64,000 nt of DNA from assembly GCA_017459075.1 (NCBI GenBank), contig JAFUDQ010000007.1, positions 1 to 64,000 of the forward strand, read 5' to 3'. The notes under the pieces were generated by a model. That model was not told the origin of the DNA, searched no databases, and was given only the letters and a program-made list of their open reading frames with translations. This document shows positions 1-8,715 of the stretch, piece by piece. The stretch is from Bacteroidales bacterium. GTDB taxonomy: Bacteria > Bacteroidota > Bacteroidia > Bacteroidales > UBA932. Positions within the stretch are counted from its first letter, which is position 1. Each line of letters begins with the position of its first letter. The translations under genes were made by a program, and so were the position numbers.

Positions 1-58
1 AAATCGTCAAAAACAACATGTCAATGAGTGGATAAACGAACGCAATCGCTAGCCAAAG

Positions 59-72
59 CCCTCAGCTGAGGG
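59..72. repeat. 14-bp perfect palindrome
   Basis: CCCTCAGCTGAGGG is a perfect palindrome with no loop, about 70 bases before the alarmone operon. It could be an operator or a chance match. I see no convincing TAnnTTTG box in bases 1-144, and whether the first 50 bases are the 3' end of an upstream gene cannot be decided. Confidence 0.3.
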
Positions 73-144
73 ACTGATTCCGAAAGATTGTATCTGACGG
101 AACGGCTTCCACTCGAATTTATGAATTAATAGAACCTACCATCA

Positions 145-1242
145 ATGAGTAAAAAGGTGAATCTTGACCCGCATGGCGAGGCGATACTGGACCAATACCA
201 CTCCCTTCTTCCCACTTTGGAGAAGATGGAACAGTTCATCCCCGGTAAAATCCGTGACTTCTTTGACGAATCAGGTATAATTGTCTGCTCCCTTGAGCAC
301 CGCATCAAAACGGAGGGCTCCCTTGCCGGCAAACTTGAACTCAAAGGCTCGAAATACAAAGACATCTTTGACCTTACCGACATCCTTGGCCTTCGCGTCA
401 TCACATTCTATATTGACGATGTGGACAAGGTGGCATCGGTAATAGAACGTCTGTTTGAAATAGACTGGGAAAATTCCGTTGACAAACGGAAACTCCATGA
501 AATAGACAGCTTCGGCTACCTGTCACTCCACTATATCTGCCGTATCCCGGAATCACTGTACTGCGACCCTGAATACCCGGACATAAACAAAATCCGCTTC
601 GAGGTTCAGATGAGGACGGTCCTGCAGCATGCCTGGGCCAATATGAACCACGATACAGGCTACAAGAGCGGAGTTGAGGTACCTAAGGAGTACCTCAGGA
701 ACCTGAACCGCCTTGCCGGTATGCTGGAGCTTGCAGACGAGCAGTTCAGCCGCATCCGTTCAGAGCTAACGGACTACCGCCGCCGCGTACAGGCCCTTGT
801 GGCATCCGGCAACCTGGGCGAAGTCCCTCTTGACGGAGACACCTTCCGCAGTTACCTGGAACTGAACCCCTTCGGCCGGCTTAACAGTAAGATAGCCGCG
901 GTGAACCAGGCAGAAATCCAGCCCGTATCCTTGATGCCCTATCTTGCGGTATTCAAAGGCTTGGGATTCAAGACTTTAGGAGATATTAAAACACTCATCA
1001 AAGAATACGGAGAAGCCGCCTATCAGATAGCCTGCTACCAGATTGGCCTCACGGACTTGGATATAATATCGGCCTCACTGGCCCCTCAGGACCTTTGCAT
1101 AGCCTTCGTCCTTAAGAACGGTGGCGGCAAGGCTGGAATAAAATACATCTTCGACACCCTGAACGGGGAATCGGAAAGCAACGACATGCTTGCGGAAATG
1201 CTTGTAGAACAGGCTAAGGACCTGCCTTTCATGAATCAGTAA
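145..1242 (+). CDS. RelA/SpoT-type (p)ppGpp synthetase-domain protein
   Basis: A 365-residue protein with a RelA/SpoT nucleotidyltransferase domain at about residues 45-178. Recognisable are RIKTEGS (53-59), DLTDILGLRV (76-85), FGYLSLHY (123-130) and EVQMRTVLQHAW (153-164), which fit the usual synthetase signatures including the EVQxRT catalytic strand. There is no HD, TGS or ACT domain, so it is a small-alarmone-synthetase type and not a long Rel. The C-terminal half (180-365) is of unknown fold and unusually long for this class. It would transfer pyrophosphate from ATP to GDP/GTP. The stop is one base before the ATG of the HD hydrolase, so the two are almost certainly co-translated. The substrate is inferred from the family. 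Confidence 0.85.
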   Translation: MSKKVNLDPHGEAILDQYHSLLPTLEKMEQFIPGKIRDFFDESGIIVCSLEHRIKTEGSLAGKLELKGSKYKDIFDLTDILGLRVITFYIDDVDKVASVIERLFEIDWENSVDKRKLHEIDSFGYLSLHYICRIPESLYCDPEYPDINKIRFEVQMRTVLQHAWANMNHDTGYKSGVEVPKEYLRNLNRLAGMLELADEQFSRIRSELTDYRRRVQALVASGNLGEVPLDGDTFRSYLELNPFGRLNSKIAAVNQAEIQPVSLMPYLAVFKGLGFKTLGDIKTLIKEYGEAAYQIACYQIGLTDLDIISASLAPQDLCIAFVLKNGGGKAGIKYIFDTLNGESESNDMLAEMLVEQAKDLPFMNQ

Positions 1243-1243
1243 T

Positions 1244-1810
1244 ATGGGAAACGCACCACTTAACACAGACCTTTTGGACAGGGCGATAATCTTCGCCGTC
1301 CGTGCCCATGCCGGAACGGAACGCCGTGGCAAGGGCTTCCCTTACATCATTCACCCGATGGAAGCCGTTGAAATAGTTTCAACGATGACATCGGACCAGG
1401 AACTTTTGGCCGCTGCTGCCCTTCACGATACGGTAGAGGATACCGAAGTCACCGTGGAGCAGATTCGGGAAGAGTTTGGAGACCGCATCGCCTCAATCGT
1501 AGCCGCAGAGTCCGATGATACGGAGAGCGGCCTTAGCTGGCGCGAGCGTAAACAACTGGCGCTGAACAAGTTGGCATCGGCACCAAGAGATGTGAAAATA
1601 GTTGCGATGGGAGACAAACTCTCCAATATGAGGGCCATTGCAAGGGATTATGAGGTTCAGGGAGACGCCCTTTGGTCTCTATTCCATGCCAGCGACCCTT
1701 CTGACCATGCATGGCGCTACCGCAGCCTGCTGGAAGCCTTCCGCGAATTGGAAGGGACTTTTGCCTTTCGTGAATTGGAAACACTTATAAATCAAGTATT
1801 TAACAAATAA
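1244..1810 (+). CDS. HD-domain alarmone hydrolase-like protein (Mesh1/SAH type)
   Basis: A 188-residue single-domain HD phosphohydrolase resembling the hydrolase half of SpoT. H22, H37 in YIIHPMEA, the H61-D62 pair in ALHDTVEDTE and the later GDKLSN motif (D124, N128) supply the expected Mn-binding and guanine-site positions. The family removes the 3'-pyrophosphate of (p)ppGpp. It follows the synthetase by one base and is itself followed by the next ATG after one base, so synthesis and breakdown of the alarmone are encoded side by side on separate polypeptides, where Rel/SpoT has both in one. Activity on another pyrophosphorylated nucleotide is possible. Confidence 0.85.
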   Translation: MGNAPLNTDLLDRAIIFAVRAHAGTERRGKGFPYIIHPMEAVEIVSTMTSDQELLAAAALHDTVEDTEVTVEQIREEFGDRIASIVAAESDDTESGLSWRERKQLALNKLASAPRDVKIVAMGDKLSNMRAIARDYEVQGDALWSLFHASDPSDHAWRYRSLLEAFRELEGTFAFRELETLINQVFNK

Positions 1811-1811
1811 T

Positions 1812-2645
1812 ATGGAAGCCCTTAAAATATCCCTGGATGATTATATCCTTTCCGGCGGCGGAGCCAACGGAGAGAGTTTTGACCATAAGACTGACCCGTC
1901 AGTAATGCTGAAGCTTTACTTCCCTGGTAAGATTCAGCAGCCTCTGGATGAGATGAAGCTTGCCCGTAAGGTTTACGATTTGGGCATTCCCACCCCGGAG
2001 CCGGGAGAATATGTAGTTACGGAAGATGGCAGGTATGGAATAAGGTTCCACCGCATCATCGGCAAAAAATCATATTCAAGGGCAACGGCGGACAGTCCGG
2101 AAAAGGTGGCTTTTTATGCGGAAGATTTTGCAAAAATGTGCCTTAGGCTGCATCAGACGCATGTTGACACCGCCGTTTTTGAAAACGTAAAAGACCGGTA
2201 TTACCGTCTTCTGGAAGAGAATCCGTTCTTTACAAAGGAAGAAAAAGACAAGATAGGGAAGTTTATTGCCGATGTGCCGGATGAAGATACCGCCGTTCAT
2301 GGAGACCTTCAGTACAGCAATGCAATTTTTGTCGGTGACCAGAAATATTTCATAGACCTTGGTGATTTCTGCTACGGAAACCATCTTTTTGACGTGGCGA
2401 TGGTTTATCTTTGCACCTGTTTGGACGGAGAAGACTTCATTAAAGAAACCTTCCACATGTCAAAGGCCCTTGCAATAGAGTTCTGGCGTCAGTTCGCTCC
2501 CGTTTATTTCGGAGCCGATCGTCCTTTGGTAGACATTGAAGAGGAGATTCGTCCTTTCGCCGGACTTAAAACATTGATTATTGAGCGCGATATGCGTCGC
2601 CCGATGCCGGAATTCCGCGCCGCGCTTGAGAATGTATTGAAGTAG
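1812..2645 (+). CDS. Aminoglycoside-phosphotransferase-like kinase (TIGR02172-type)
   Basis: A 277-residue protein-kinase-like fold. VHGDLQYSN (162-170) is the catalytic loop with D165 and N170, and FIDLGD (180-185) carries the metal-binding D182; the N-terminal GGGANGE stretch looks like the glycine-rich loop. It resembles the TIGR02172 group of small APH-like kinases. Its substrate is unknown. Being third in an operon between alarmone enzymes and a PP2C phosphatase/STAS pair, a signalling role is more likely than antibiotic resistance, but this is inferred from position only. Confidence 0.7.
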   Translation: MEALKISLDDYILSGGGANGESFDHKTDPSVMLKLYFPGKIQQPLDEMKLARKVYDLGIPTPEPGEYVVTEDGRYGIRFHRIIGKKSYSRATADSPEKVAFYAEDFAKMCLRLHQTHVDTAVFENVKDRYYRLLEENPFFTKEEKDKIGKFIADVPDEDTAVHGDLQYSNAIFVGDQKYFIDLGDFCYGNHLFDVAMVYLCTCLDGEDFIKETFHMSKALAIEFWRQFAPVYFGADRPLVDIEEEIRPFAGLKTLIIERDMRRPMPEFRAALENVLK

Positions 2646-2649
2646 AACT

Positions 2650-4701
2650 ATGGCCAAGAATTTATACAAGCGTCAGGGTCTCATACTTGTTTTGACGGCA
2701 GCTATCTTGCTGGAAGTCACTTCTCTTGTCCAGTTCCTTTTTGTAAGAAAAGGGCTGCTTGAAGAGGCTGAAGGCCGCGCCCAAAGCGAAATGACGGTTG
2801 CCTGCCTTAAGATAGAGAACACCTCGCTTACCGTAGAAAAAGACACTAAGGGAATCTCCTGGGCTTATGGCGACAGGAACAAGGACGTTGCCGGCTTCAT
2901 GGATCTGGTGCGCATCATGATGGATAACAATCCGGTGATTGTTAACGGGTTCATCGCTTTCAGGGAGGGTTATTTTCCTTCTGAGGGCAAATGGTATGAG
3001 CCCGTGCTGTCCCGGATTGACGGCCAGTACAACCTGCACAACGTTGGTGCGGCAGACCATGACTATTTTAATACAGACTGGTACCGCATAGCGGCGGAAA
3101 CAGGGGATGGCTATTGGAGCGAGCCTTATTTTGACAAGGATGGCGTACAGTCCATGGTCGTTACCTATTCTGTCCCTGTGCACAATTCCAACGGAGAATT
3201 CGTCGGCGTCTTTGGTGTTGATGTAGAGCTGTCATGGCTCCAGAAACTCATAACTGATATCCAGCCTTATGAAGACGCCTACAGCACACTTGTCAGCCGT
3301 GAAGGCCAGATGCTTGCCTGCCCGGCGGAGACCCTCTCGGTGTCAAATGCCCTTCGCTTCGACACTCCCATAGAGAATACCGGATGGAAGATGAGTATAG
3401 TCATCCCGGAGGATGAAATCTTTGCCAATGCACGAAAGGTGAGCTATATCATTCTCCTGCTTCAGATTTTCGGTTTAATCCTTCTGGTACTCATAATCCA
3501 GAGGAGCGCCCGTCAGCAAAAGAAGATGGAGGCTATAAGCATCGGCAGGGAAAAGATGGAGGAAGAGTTGAAAATCGCCCGTGGCATCCAGATGTCCATG
3601 CTGCCAAAAATCTTCCCTCCGTACCCGGACCGCAAGGATATCGACATCTTAGCTTCCATCGTCCCGGCAAAAGAGGTGGGCGGAGACTTGTATGACTTCT
3701 ATCTCAGGGATGATAAATTGTTCTTCTGCATAGGCGACGTCAGCGGCAAAGGTGTGCCTGCGTCTTTGGTAATGGCCGTTACCAGAAGCCTGTTCAGGAC
3801 GGTATCGGCTCATGAAAACAGTCCCGCACGCATTGTTACCGCAATGAATGAAAGTATGTCGGATATGAACGAAAGCAGCATGTTCGTCACGTTTTTCTGC
3901 GGCGTTCTGGATATGGATTACGGTCACCTGCGCTATTGCAATGCCGGCCATAATGCGCCCGTGCTTCTGGGCGGTGAAAAGTCCCTGCTGCCGGTAGTAT
4001 CCAACATTCCTCTTGGTATAATGCCTGGCATGGAATTCAAGGAGCAGGAGGCGGACCTTGGCTATGACGATGCCATTTTCCTTTATACCGATGGCCTCAC
4101 GGAGGCGGAAAACCTTGCCCACGAGCTGTTTGGCGAGGAGAGGATGCTTCAGGCGCTGACCGGTCTCAAGGGCTCGCGGAGGCACATGGAAGAGATGCAG
4201 AAGGCCGTTGCCGCCTTTGTTGGCGATGCTCCCCAGAGTGACGACCTCACAATGCTTATTATCCATTACCTGAATGAAAACCAGCACCCTGAGGCTGAGC
4301 GGCATCTTCTAATCCATAACGATATTCAGCAGATTCCCCAGCTGGCAGAGTTTGTGGAGACGATTGCAGAAGAGAAGAAGCTGGACCACAGCCTTTCACT
4401 GAGCCTGAATCTGGCCTTGGAAGAGGCTGTGACCAATGTCATCATGTACGCTTACCCTGAAGGTACGGACGGGCTGGTGGACATTGAAGCGATTATAAGG
4501 GAAGAGTCCTTGTCCTTTGTGATTACCGACAGCGGCCGTCACTTCGACCCTACTGCAAAGCCTGAGGCCGATATCACCCTTAGTGCGGAAGACAGGCCTA
4601 TCGGCGGACTGGGAATCTATCTGGTCAAGAACATTATGGATACCGTCACCTATGAACGCAAAGACGGTAAGAATATACTTTCAATGACAAAAAATTTATA
4701 G
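2650..4701 (+). CDS. Membrane dCache-SpoIIE (PP2C) phosphatase fused to RsbW-like ATPase domain
   Basis: A 683-residue signalling protein. Order: TM helix (about 11-31), periplasmic dCache-like sensor (about 40-260, with a YWSEPYFDKDG stretch), second TM (about 266-285), coiled linker, SpoIIE-type PP2C phosphatase (about 315-540) and HATPase_c_2/RsbW domain (about 555-680). Metal-binding motifs are GGDLYDF (about 344), GDVSGKG (about 363), TDGLTEAEN (about 480) and SDDLTML (about 530). The ATPase keeps an N box (EEAVTN), a G1 box (DSGRHFDP) and a G2 box (GGLGIYLVKNI). In known partner-switching systems the phosphatase removes a phosphate from a STAS serine and the RsbW-type kinase adds it; here both would sit in one sensor and the STAS partner is the next gene, three bases away. 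Confidence 0.9.
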   Translation: MAKNLYKRQGLILVLTAAILLEVTSLVQFLFVRKGLLEEAEGRAQSEMTVACLKIENTSLTVEKDTKGISWAYGDRNKDVAGFMDLVRIMMDNNPVIVNGFIAFREGYFPSEGKWYEPVLSRIDGQYNLHNVGAADHDYFNTDWYRIAAETGDGYWSEPYFDKDGVQSMVVTYSVPVHNSNGEFVGVFGVDVELSWLQKLITDIQPYEDAYSTLVSREGQMLACPAETLSVSNALRFDTPIENTGWKMSIVIPEDEIFANARKVSYIILLLQIFGLILLVLIIQRSARQQKKMEAISIGREKMEEELKIARGIQMSMLPKIFPPYPDRKDIDILASIVPAKEVGGDLYDFYLRDDKLFFCIGDVSGKGVPASLVMAVTRSLFRTVSAHENSPARIVTAMNESMSDMNESSMFVTFFCGVLDMDYGHLRYCNAGHNAPVLLGGEKSLLPVVSNIPLGIMPGMEFKEQEADLGYDDAIFLYTDGLTEAENLAHELFGEERMLQALTGLKGSRRHMEEMQKAVAAFVGDAPQSDDLTMLIIHYLNENQHPEAERHLLIHNDIQQIPQLAEFVETIAEEKKLDHSLSLSLNLALEEAVTNVIMYAYPEGTDGLVDIEAIIREESLSFVITDSGRHFDPTAKPEADITLSAEDRPIGGLGIYLVKNIMDTVTYERKDGKNILSMTKNL

Positions 4702-4704
4702 AAT

Positions 4705-5010
4705 ATGGAAATAATCATCAACACCCAGGGCTCAGAAACCACGGTTAAACTTATAGGCCGTCTGGACACCCCTGCATCTTTGGAAGCAACTTCCACCCTT
4801 GAACCTCTTCAGGAAAAGGCCGATGGCACTATTATCCTGGATTGTAAAGAGTTAACTTATATCTCCAGCTCCGGTCTCAGGATTTTCCTGACCCTTCGCA
4901 AGGCCGCAGCAGCCAAAGGCGGAAAGGTGATTGTCCGCAGCATCTGCCAGGATATCCGTAATGTTTTCATGATGACGGGTTTCTTGAATCTTTTCCAAAT
5001 AGAAGACTGA
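4705..5010 (+). CDS. STAS-domain anti-sigma-factor-antagonist-like protein
   Basis: A 101-residue single STAS domain of the SpoIIAA/RsbV type. The conserved segment YISSSGLRIFL (about 52-62) contains the serine that is phosphorylated in this family. It is the last gene of the five-gene operon, three bases after the phosphatase/ATPase gene, and is its obvious substrate. No sigma factor or separate anti-sigma factor is encoded nearby, so the final target is not visible in the window. Confidence 0.9.
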   Translation: MEIIINTQGSETTVKLIGRLDTPASLEATSTLEPLQEKADGTIILDCKELTYISSSGLRIFLTLRKAAAAKGGKVIVRSICQDIRNVFMMTGFLNLFQIED

Positions 5011-5020
5011 TTCCTTCAAT

Positions 5021-5059
5021 CGAAAAAGAGGTCGACTTTGTGGGTCGGCCTCTTTTTCG
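5021..5059. terminator. Bidirectional hairpin terminator
   Basis: The arms 5021-5036 and 5044-5059 pair over 16 bp with a single mismatch or wobble around a 7-base loop; the flanks are A-rich on one side and T-rich on the other (CGAAAAAGAGG / CCTCTTTTTCG). It lies between the stop of the STAS gene and the stop of the convergent outer-membrane protein gene, so it can terminate both. Confidence 0.85.
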
Positions 5060-5077
5060 ATATTAGTAAATATGCGT

Positions 5078-5650
5078 TTAGAACCTGTAACCAACGCTCA
5101 GGCTGATTACGGAGCCGTTTTTGTCAAAGATTTTGGAAATGTAGTATTGGTATTCCGCCCTTAGCATAATATTGCCGATGAAGGCATGAACACCGGCCTG
5201 AAGGCCAGCCTGATACCTATTCTGGTCAAGCTCATCTTTGCTGAACCAGTTGTAGTCGCCATATCCTTCAACAGAAGTCTTTCCACTGAGGAACGGGCGG
5301 CAGGCAATACCTATGAAGGGGAAAATGTAAGTATTCTCTGCAGCATCGAACTTGTAAAGCAAATCCATTGCATACTTAAAGCTCAGGGCTTTGTATTTAA
5401 CCCCATCCTCGCTTTTGAAGTTATAAGCAAAATCAATGTTGTAGTCCCAGAAAATGTTTCCCATGTTAATCTGGTTGAGGTCTCCCAAGCCGATATGGAA
5501 TCCTGGCAAGGATTCATCATCAATTTTCATGGAAGTATAACCAGCATAAAGATAGTTGGTAACTTCGCTTTCTCCCCAATACTGGGCGGAAGCATTGATG
5601 CCAAACACTGATACAGCGATTGCGGCAACAAGTAATTTAATGTGTTTCAT
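5078..5650 (-). CDS. Small outer-membrane beta-barrel protein
   Basis: A 190-residue protein beginning MKHIKLLVAAIAVSVFG, a Sec signal peptide cleaved after ASA. The open frame extends 25 codons further upstream, but that part covers the promoter and this start fits the signal peptide. The mature part alternates polar and aromatic residues as in 8-strand barrels and ends in GYRF, the terminal Phe typical of BAM substrates. No enzymatic motif is seen; a porin-like or structural role is the most that can be said. It has its own promoter and is divergent from the sensor kinase. Confidence 0.75.
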   Translation of the reverse strand: MKHIKLLVAAIAVSVFGINASAQYWGESEVTNYLYAGYTSMKIDDESLPGFHIGLGDLNQINMGNIFWDYNIDFAYNFKSEDGVKYKALSFKYAMDLLYKFDAAENTYIFPFIGIACRPFLSGKTSVEGYGDYNWFSKDELDQNRYQAGLQAGVHAFIGNIMLRAEYQYYISKIFDKNGSVISLSVGYRF

Positions 5651-5679
5651 AAGTATGTTGTTTGTGGTCGTATTTTTTG

Positions 5680-5687
5680 CAAATCTA
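5680..5687 (-). promoter_or_regulatory. -7 box of the outer-membrane protein gene
   Basis: On the minus strand TAGATTTG matches TAnnTTTG exactly, 29 bases before the start codon at 5650. No clear -33 element is seen. Confidence 0.55.
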
Positions 5688-5706
5688 CATTTTTTATAGT
5701 TCAGCC

Positions 5707-5727
5707 TTGTGGCGGATTCCACCACAA
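5707..5727. promoter_or_regulatory. Inverted repeat in the divergent promoter region
   Basis: TTGTGG (5707-5712) and CCACAA (5722-5727) form a perfect 6-bp inverted repeat with a 9-base spacer between the two divergent promoters. It is a candidate operator, perhaps for the NarL-type regulator encoded at 8712, but the arms are short. Confidence 0.3.
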
Positions 5728-5763
5728 ACCATTGAATTACAAGGTTTTTTCAGTACTTATTGA

Positions 5764-5771
5764 TACCTTTG
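5764..5771 (+). promoter_or_regulatory. -7 box of the sensor kinase gene (leaderless?)
   Basis: TACCTTTG matches TAnnTTTG exactly and ends only 7 bases before the ATG at 5779. If used, transcription would start at or within a base or two of the start codon, giving a leaderless mRNA. Confidence 0.5.
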
Positions 5772-5778
5772 CAGCAAG

Positions 5779-8715
5779 ATGAGACGCCTTGCTGTCATAT
5801 TATTCTTTATTGTGCCGATGCTGCCGGAAGTCTTGGCCCGGGAGCCCTTACGCTTTGTCAACTTCGGCGCAGCTGACGGCTTGCCTTCCAACACGGTTTA
5901 TGACATTACGCAAGATGCCGATGGTGCTTTGTGGATAGGCACCAGGGGAGGCCTGTGCCGCTTTGACGGAGTGCGGTTCCAGACCGTGTTGCCCGGGAAA
6001 TGGGTAACATCGCTGGCCATTTATGCGGGGAGCCGCCTGTGGGTTGGAACGACCGAAGGTCTGGTGGTGCGCGGCACGGCCTGGGATGATGCCGGGGACG
6101 GCTGGCTGTACGCCCTGCAAGGGCAGCACGTCAGAGCCTTGTGCGCAGACCGTGAGGGCTTTGTATGGGCTGCGACAAAAGACAGCATCCTAGTTCGCCT
6201 GCATTCAGAGAGCGACAAGATAGAAGAAGACCTCCGTCTGCGATATCTTATAGGAGATTTTGAGGGAGATTACCCTGTACAACAGATATTTCCCGACCCT
6301 TCCGGCCGCTTATGGCTTGGCGGAAGAATGGTGCCTTCCCAGGTTGTCCTGGGTTATTTTTCAGTCCTGGAGCCCGGAAAATTAGGCGGCTGGTGGAATA
6401 CTGGCAGCTTTTCATGGAAGGACGGGGCCCTCTTCGCTTATGACGACTACCTTTCCTGCCTCCTGCAATTTGATAATGCCGACAGCACTTTTAAAAACAT
6501 CGGTCGCCTGCCTCTTGCGCATGCAAGGCTGATGACAGATCATCAGGGCCGGCTCTGGGCCGCCGGCTGTTACGGATTATGCCTTGTGGATACGGAGAAA
6601 CCTTCTGAATCACAGATGTTTAAGCATCAGACCGGAGACCCTTCTTCATTGGCTTCTTCCGAGCTTTACAGCATTTTTGAAGACAGTCGGGGAAATATTT
6701 GGGTAGGGGGAGACAATGGCCTTTCCGTGCTAAGCCATGCCCAGCAACAGGTTCAGACCATCTCTTTGCCAAGCAAACAAATAACAGCCTTGATGCAGGC
6801 CTCTGATGGCCGTCTCTGGGTTGGCACAGCCGATGCCGGAGCCTATGTTTTGGGGGATGCCCGGTCAGAGCCGGGCGTGACGGGCCATTTTGTCATGCAT
6901 GACCACATAGATTACCGCCCCGCAGGCCGCCCCAATGAGGGGCACGTTTCCTGCCTTTACGAAGACCGCGGCGGGGCGGTTTATATTGGCCTTTATGCCG
7001 GTTGCGGCTTCAATATATGGGAAAAGGGGAGAGTCCAACGGGGATTTATCAGCGGCCCTGTCCCGGAGCAACAGCGAGTGGTTGCAGAAGGCAACCGCAT
7101 TACTTCCAACTGGATTACAGACTTTCTGGAGGGCCGCGACGGACGCTTCTGGGTTGTGTCATGGGAGGGCGTCGGTCTTAACGAGTGGGACCGCAAAACA
7201 GGGGAAACTCTGCCGGCGGAGTGGCTCAGCCCCTTCAAGTATCCCTCTCCTGACAAAGACTCTGCGGTATACCTTAGTTCCCGTCTTGGAAGCCGCCTTA
7301 TAGAGGATGCCAGGGGCAACCTTGTGTATGGTACCACGGAGGCGGGGCTCAATATAATTGACAGGGATACACGTCTGGTTACCAAGTATTTACATAATCC
7401 GTCCGACAGCCTTTCAATTCCGGATAATTATGTAACTGACCTTTGCCTGGCTTCCGACAGCACCCTTTGGGTGGCTACCCGGCGCGGCTTATGGAGATGC
7501 CCTGTCAGGGCCGGGCATGACGGGAACGTCATTGCAGGCTCCGACAGGCAATCCTTCCTAAGAGGGAAAATGGTACAATCCGTCATTGACGACGCCAAAG
7601 GCCGCATCTGGGCTGGCACGGAAGAAGGCCTGTATTTTATAGACACAGACGGCAGTATAGGCGTAGCCCGTAAAGGCCTTGGCTTCCCCTCGGATATTTA
7701 CGGGGAGCGCGCGGCCAGCAGGCTGTCCGACGGCCGCCTGGCCTTCGGCGGCCCTGAGGGCGCCGCCGTCTTTCATCCGGACAGCCTGCTGGCCCTGGGT
7801 GAATCCGGGAACCTTCTTCTGGCACCACTGGTGCAGCATCGGCACCGCCTGAATCAGGGAGAATGGATTAACGGCAGCTTCACCGGTCTCCCGGACAACG
7901 TTCTCCCGGGGCGGTATGTCCTCGAAGAGCAAAGCTCTGATATTTTCGGCCGATGGGAAAGAGGGGAGACACAGGTGAGCGAAATCCATGTTCCGCTGCC
8001 GCTTATGCTACGCTGGCCTTTCTTACTGCTGTACACCCTTGCCCTTATTGCCGTTATATGGCTTGTTGTCCGCCTAAGGGAACGCCGCCTGCTGGTAAAG
8101 GAACTGGATACGCGAAACCGCTGGTTTTCAATTATTTCGCATGACTTAAGAAACCCTGTCTCCGGGACCCGCCTTCTCTCGCAGCAGCTGTACGAGCAGA
8201 TGGAAAACCTTTCTTCGGAGCAGCTGAAAGAGGGCCTAAAGTCTCTTTCCAAGTCTGCCGGCAACACTTCAACCCTGCTTGAAAGCCTGCTCCTTTGGTC
8301 CCTGAACCAGAAAGGAATGCTGGAGCCTGTTATGAGGGAGGATGAACTATCGGCCCTTGCCGTGGAGGCTAAGGCAAGCGTCTGGGATAACGACATCATA
8401 AAGATAGATATCCCCTCCGGGCTCTATGTGCGGACGGACAGGAATATGCTCCTGACCTGCCTTCGGAATCTTTTGGAAAATGCCGTGAAAGCATCGCCAA
8501 AATCAGTTATCATAAGGAGTGAAGGGGAGAAAGAGCCTCATCGGGCGCGTAAGATTTACATTATCGATGAAGGACCGGGACTGAAGGAGGGCGTCAAGGA
8601 ATGGGGCCATGGCCTGGGGCTCGTAATAACCAGGGAACTTCTTGCAAAGATGGGGGCCTCAATGACTGCCCAAAACAGGCCGGAAGGTGGACTTGAAATA
8701 ACAATTCGCTTATGA
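5779..8715 (+). CDS. Reg_prop/Y_Y_Y sensor histidine kinase
   Basis: A 978-residue membrane sensor kinase. After a signal peptide (about 1-20) come many Reg_prop-type repeats of the form GxLWIGTxxGL, forming a periplasmic beta-propeller platform, then a Y_Y_Y-like domain, one TM helix (about 746-763), a dimerisation helix with SHDLRNP (H about 788) and an ATPase domain with N box LLENAVKAS, G1 DEGPG and G2 GHGLGL. The sensor is built like the bacteroidete hybrid two-component sensors but lacks the receiver and AraC output; its regulator is a separate gene overlapping by 4 bases. Ligands of related sensors are mostly glycan breakdown products; the ligand here is unknown. The CE7 esterase downstream is a plausible target. 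Confidence 0.9.
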   Translation: MRRLAVILFFIVPMLPEVLAREPLRFVNFGAADGLPSNTVYDITQDADGALWIGTRGGLCRFDGVRFQTVLPGKWVTSLAIYAGSRLWVGTTEGLVVRGTAWDDAGDGWLYALQGQHVRALCADREGFVWAATKDSILVRLHSESDKIEEDLRLRYLIGDFEGDYPVQQIFPDPSGRLWLGGRMVPSQVVLGYFSVLEPGKLGGWWNTGSFSWKDGALFAYDDYLSCLLQFDNADSTFKNIGRLPLAHARLMTDHQGRLWAAGCYGLCLVDTEKPSESQMFKHQTGDPSSLASSELYSIFEDSRGNIWVGGDNGLSVLSHAQQQVQTISLPSKQITALMQASDGRLWVGTADAGAYVLGDARSEPGVTGHFVMHDHIDYRPAGRPNEGHVSCLYEDRGGAVYIGLYAGCGFNIWEKGRVQRGFISGPVPEQQRVVAEGNRITSNWITDFLEGRDGRFWVVSWEGVGLNEWDRKTGETLPAEWLSPFKYPSPDKDSAVYLSSRLGSRLIEDARGNLVYGTTEAGLNIIDRDTRLVTKYLHNPSDSLSIPDNYVTDLCLASDSTLWVATRRGLWRCPVRAGHDGNVIAGSDRQSFLRGKMVQSVIDDAKGRIWAGTEEGLYFIDTDGSIGVARKGLGFPSDIYGERAASRLSDGRLAFGGPEGAAVFHPDSLLALGESGNLLLAPLVQHRHRLNQGEWINGSFTGLPDNVLPGRYVLEEQSSDIFGRWERGETQVSEIHVPLPLMLRWPFLLLYTLALIAVIWLVVRLRERRLLVKELDTRNRWFSIISHDLRNPVSGTRLLSQQLYEQMENLSSEQLKEGLKSLSKSAGNTSTLLESLLLWSLNQKGMLEPVMREDELSALAVEAKASVWDNDIIKIDIPSGLYVRTDRNMLLTCLRNLLENAVKASPKSVIIRSEGEKEPHRARKIYIIDEGPGLKEGVKEWGHGLGLVITRELLAKMGASMTAQNRPEGGLEITIRL

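Noticed and set aside
1-144. 3' end of an upstream gene ending at 50-52
   Set aside because: Sixteen open codons at a window edge are too few to support a gene.
145-5010. A complete SigB-type general stress regulon
   Set aside because: Phosphatase, kinase-like and STAS parts are present but no sigma factor is encoded, so only a partner-switch module can be claimed.
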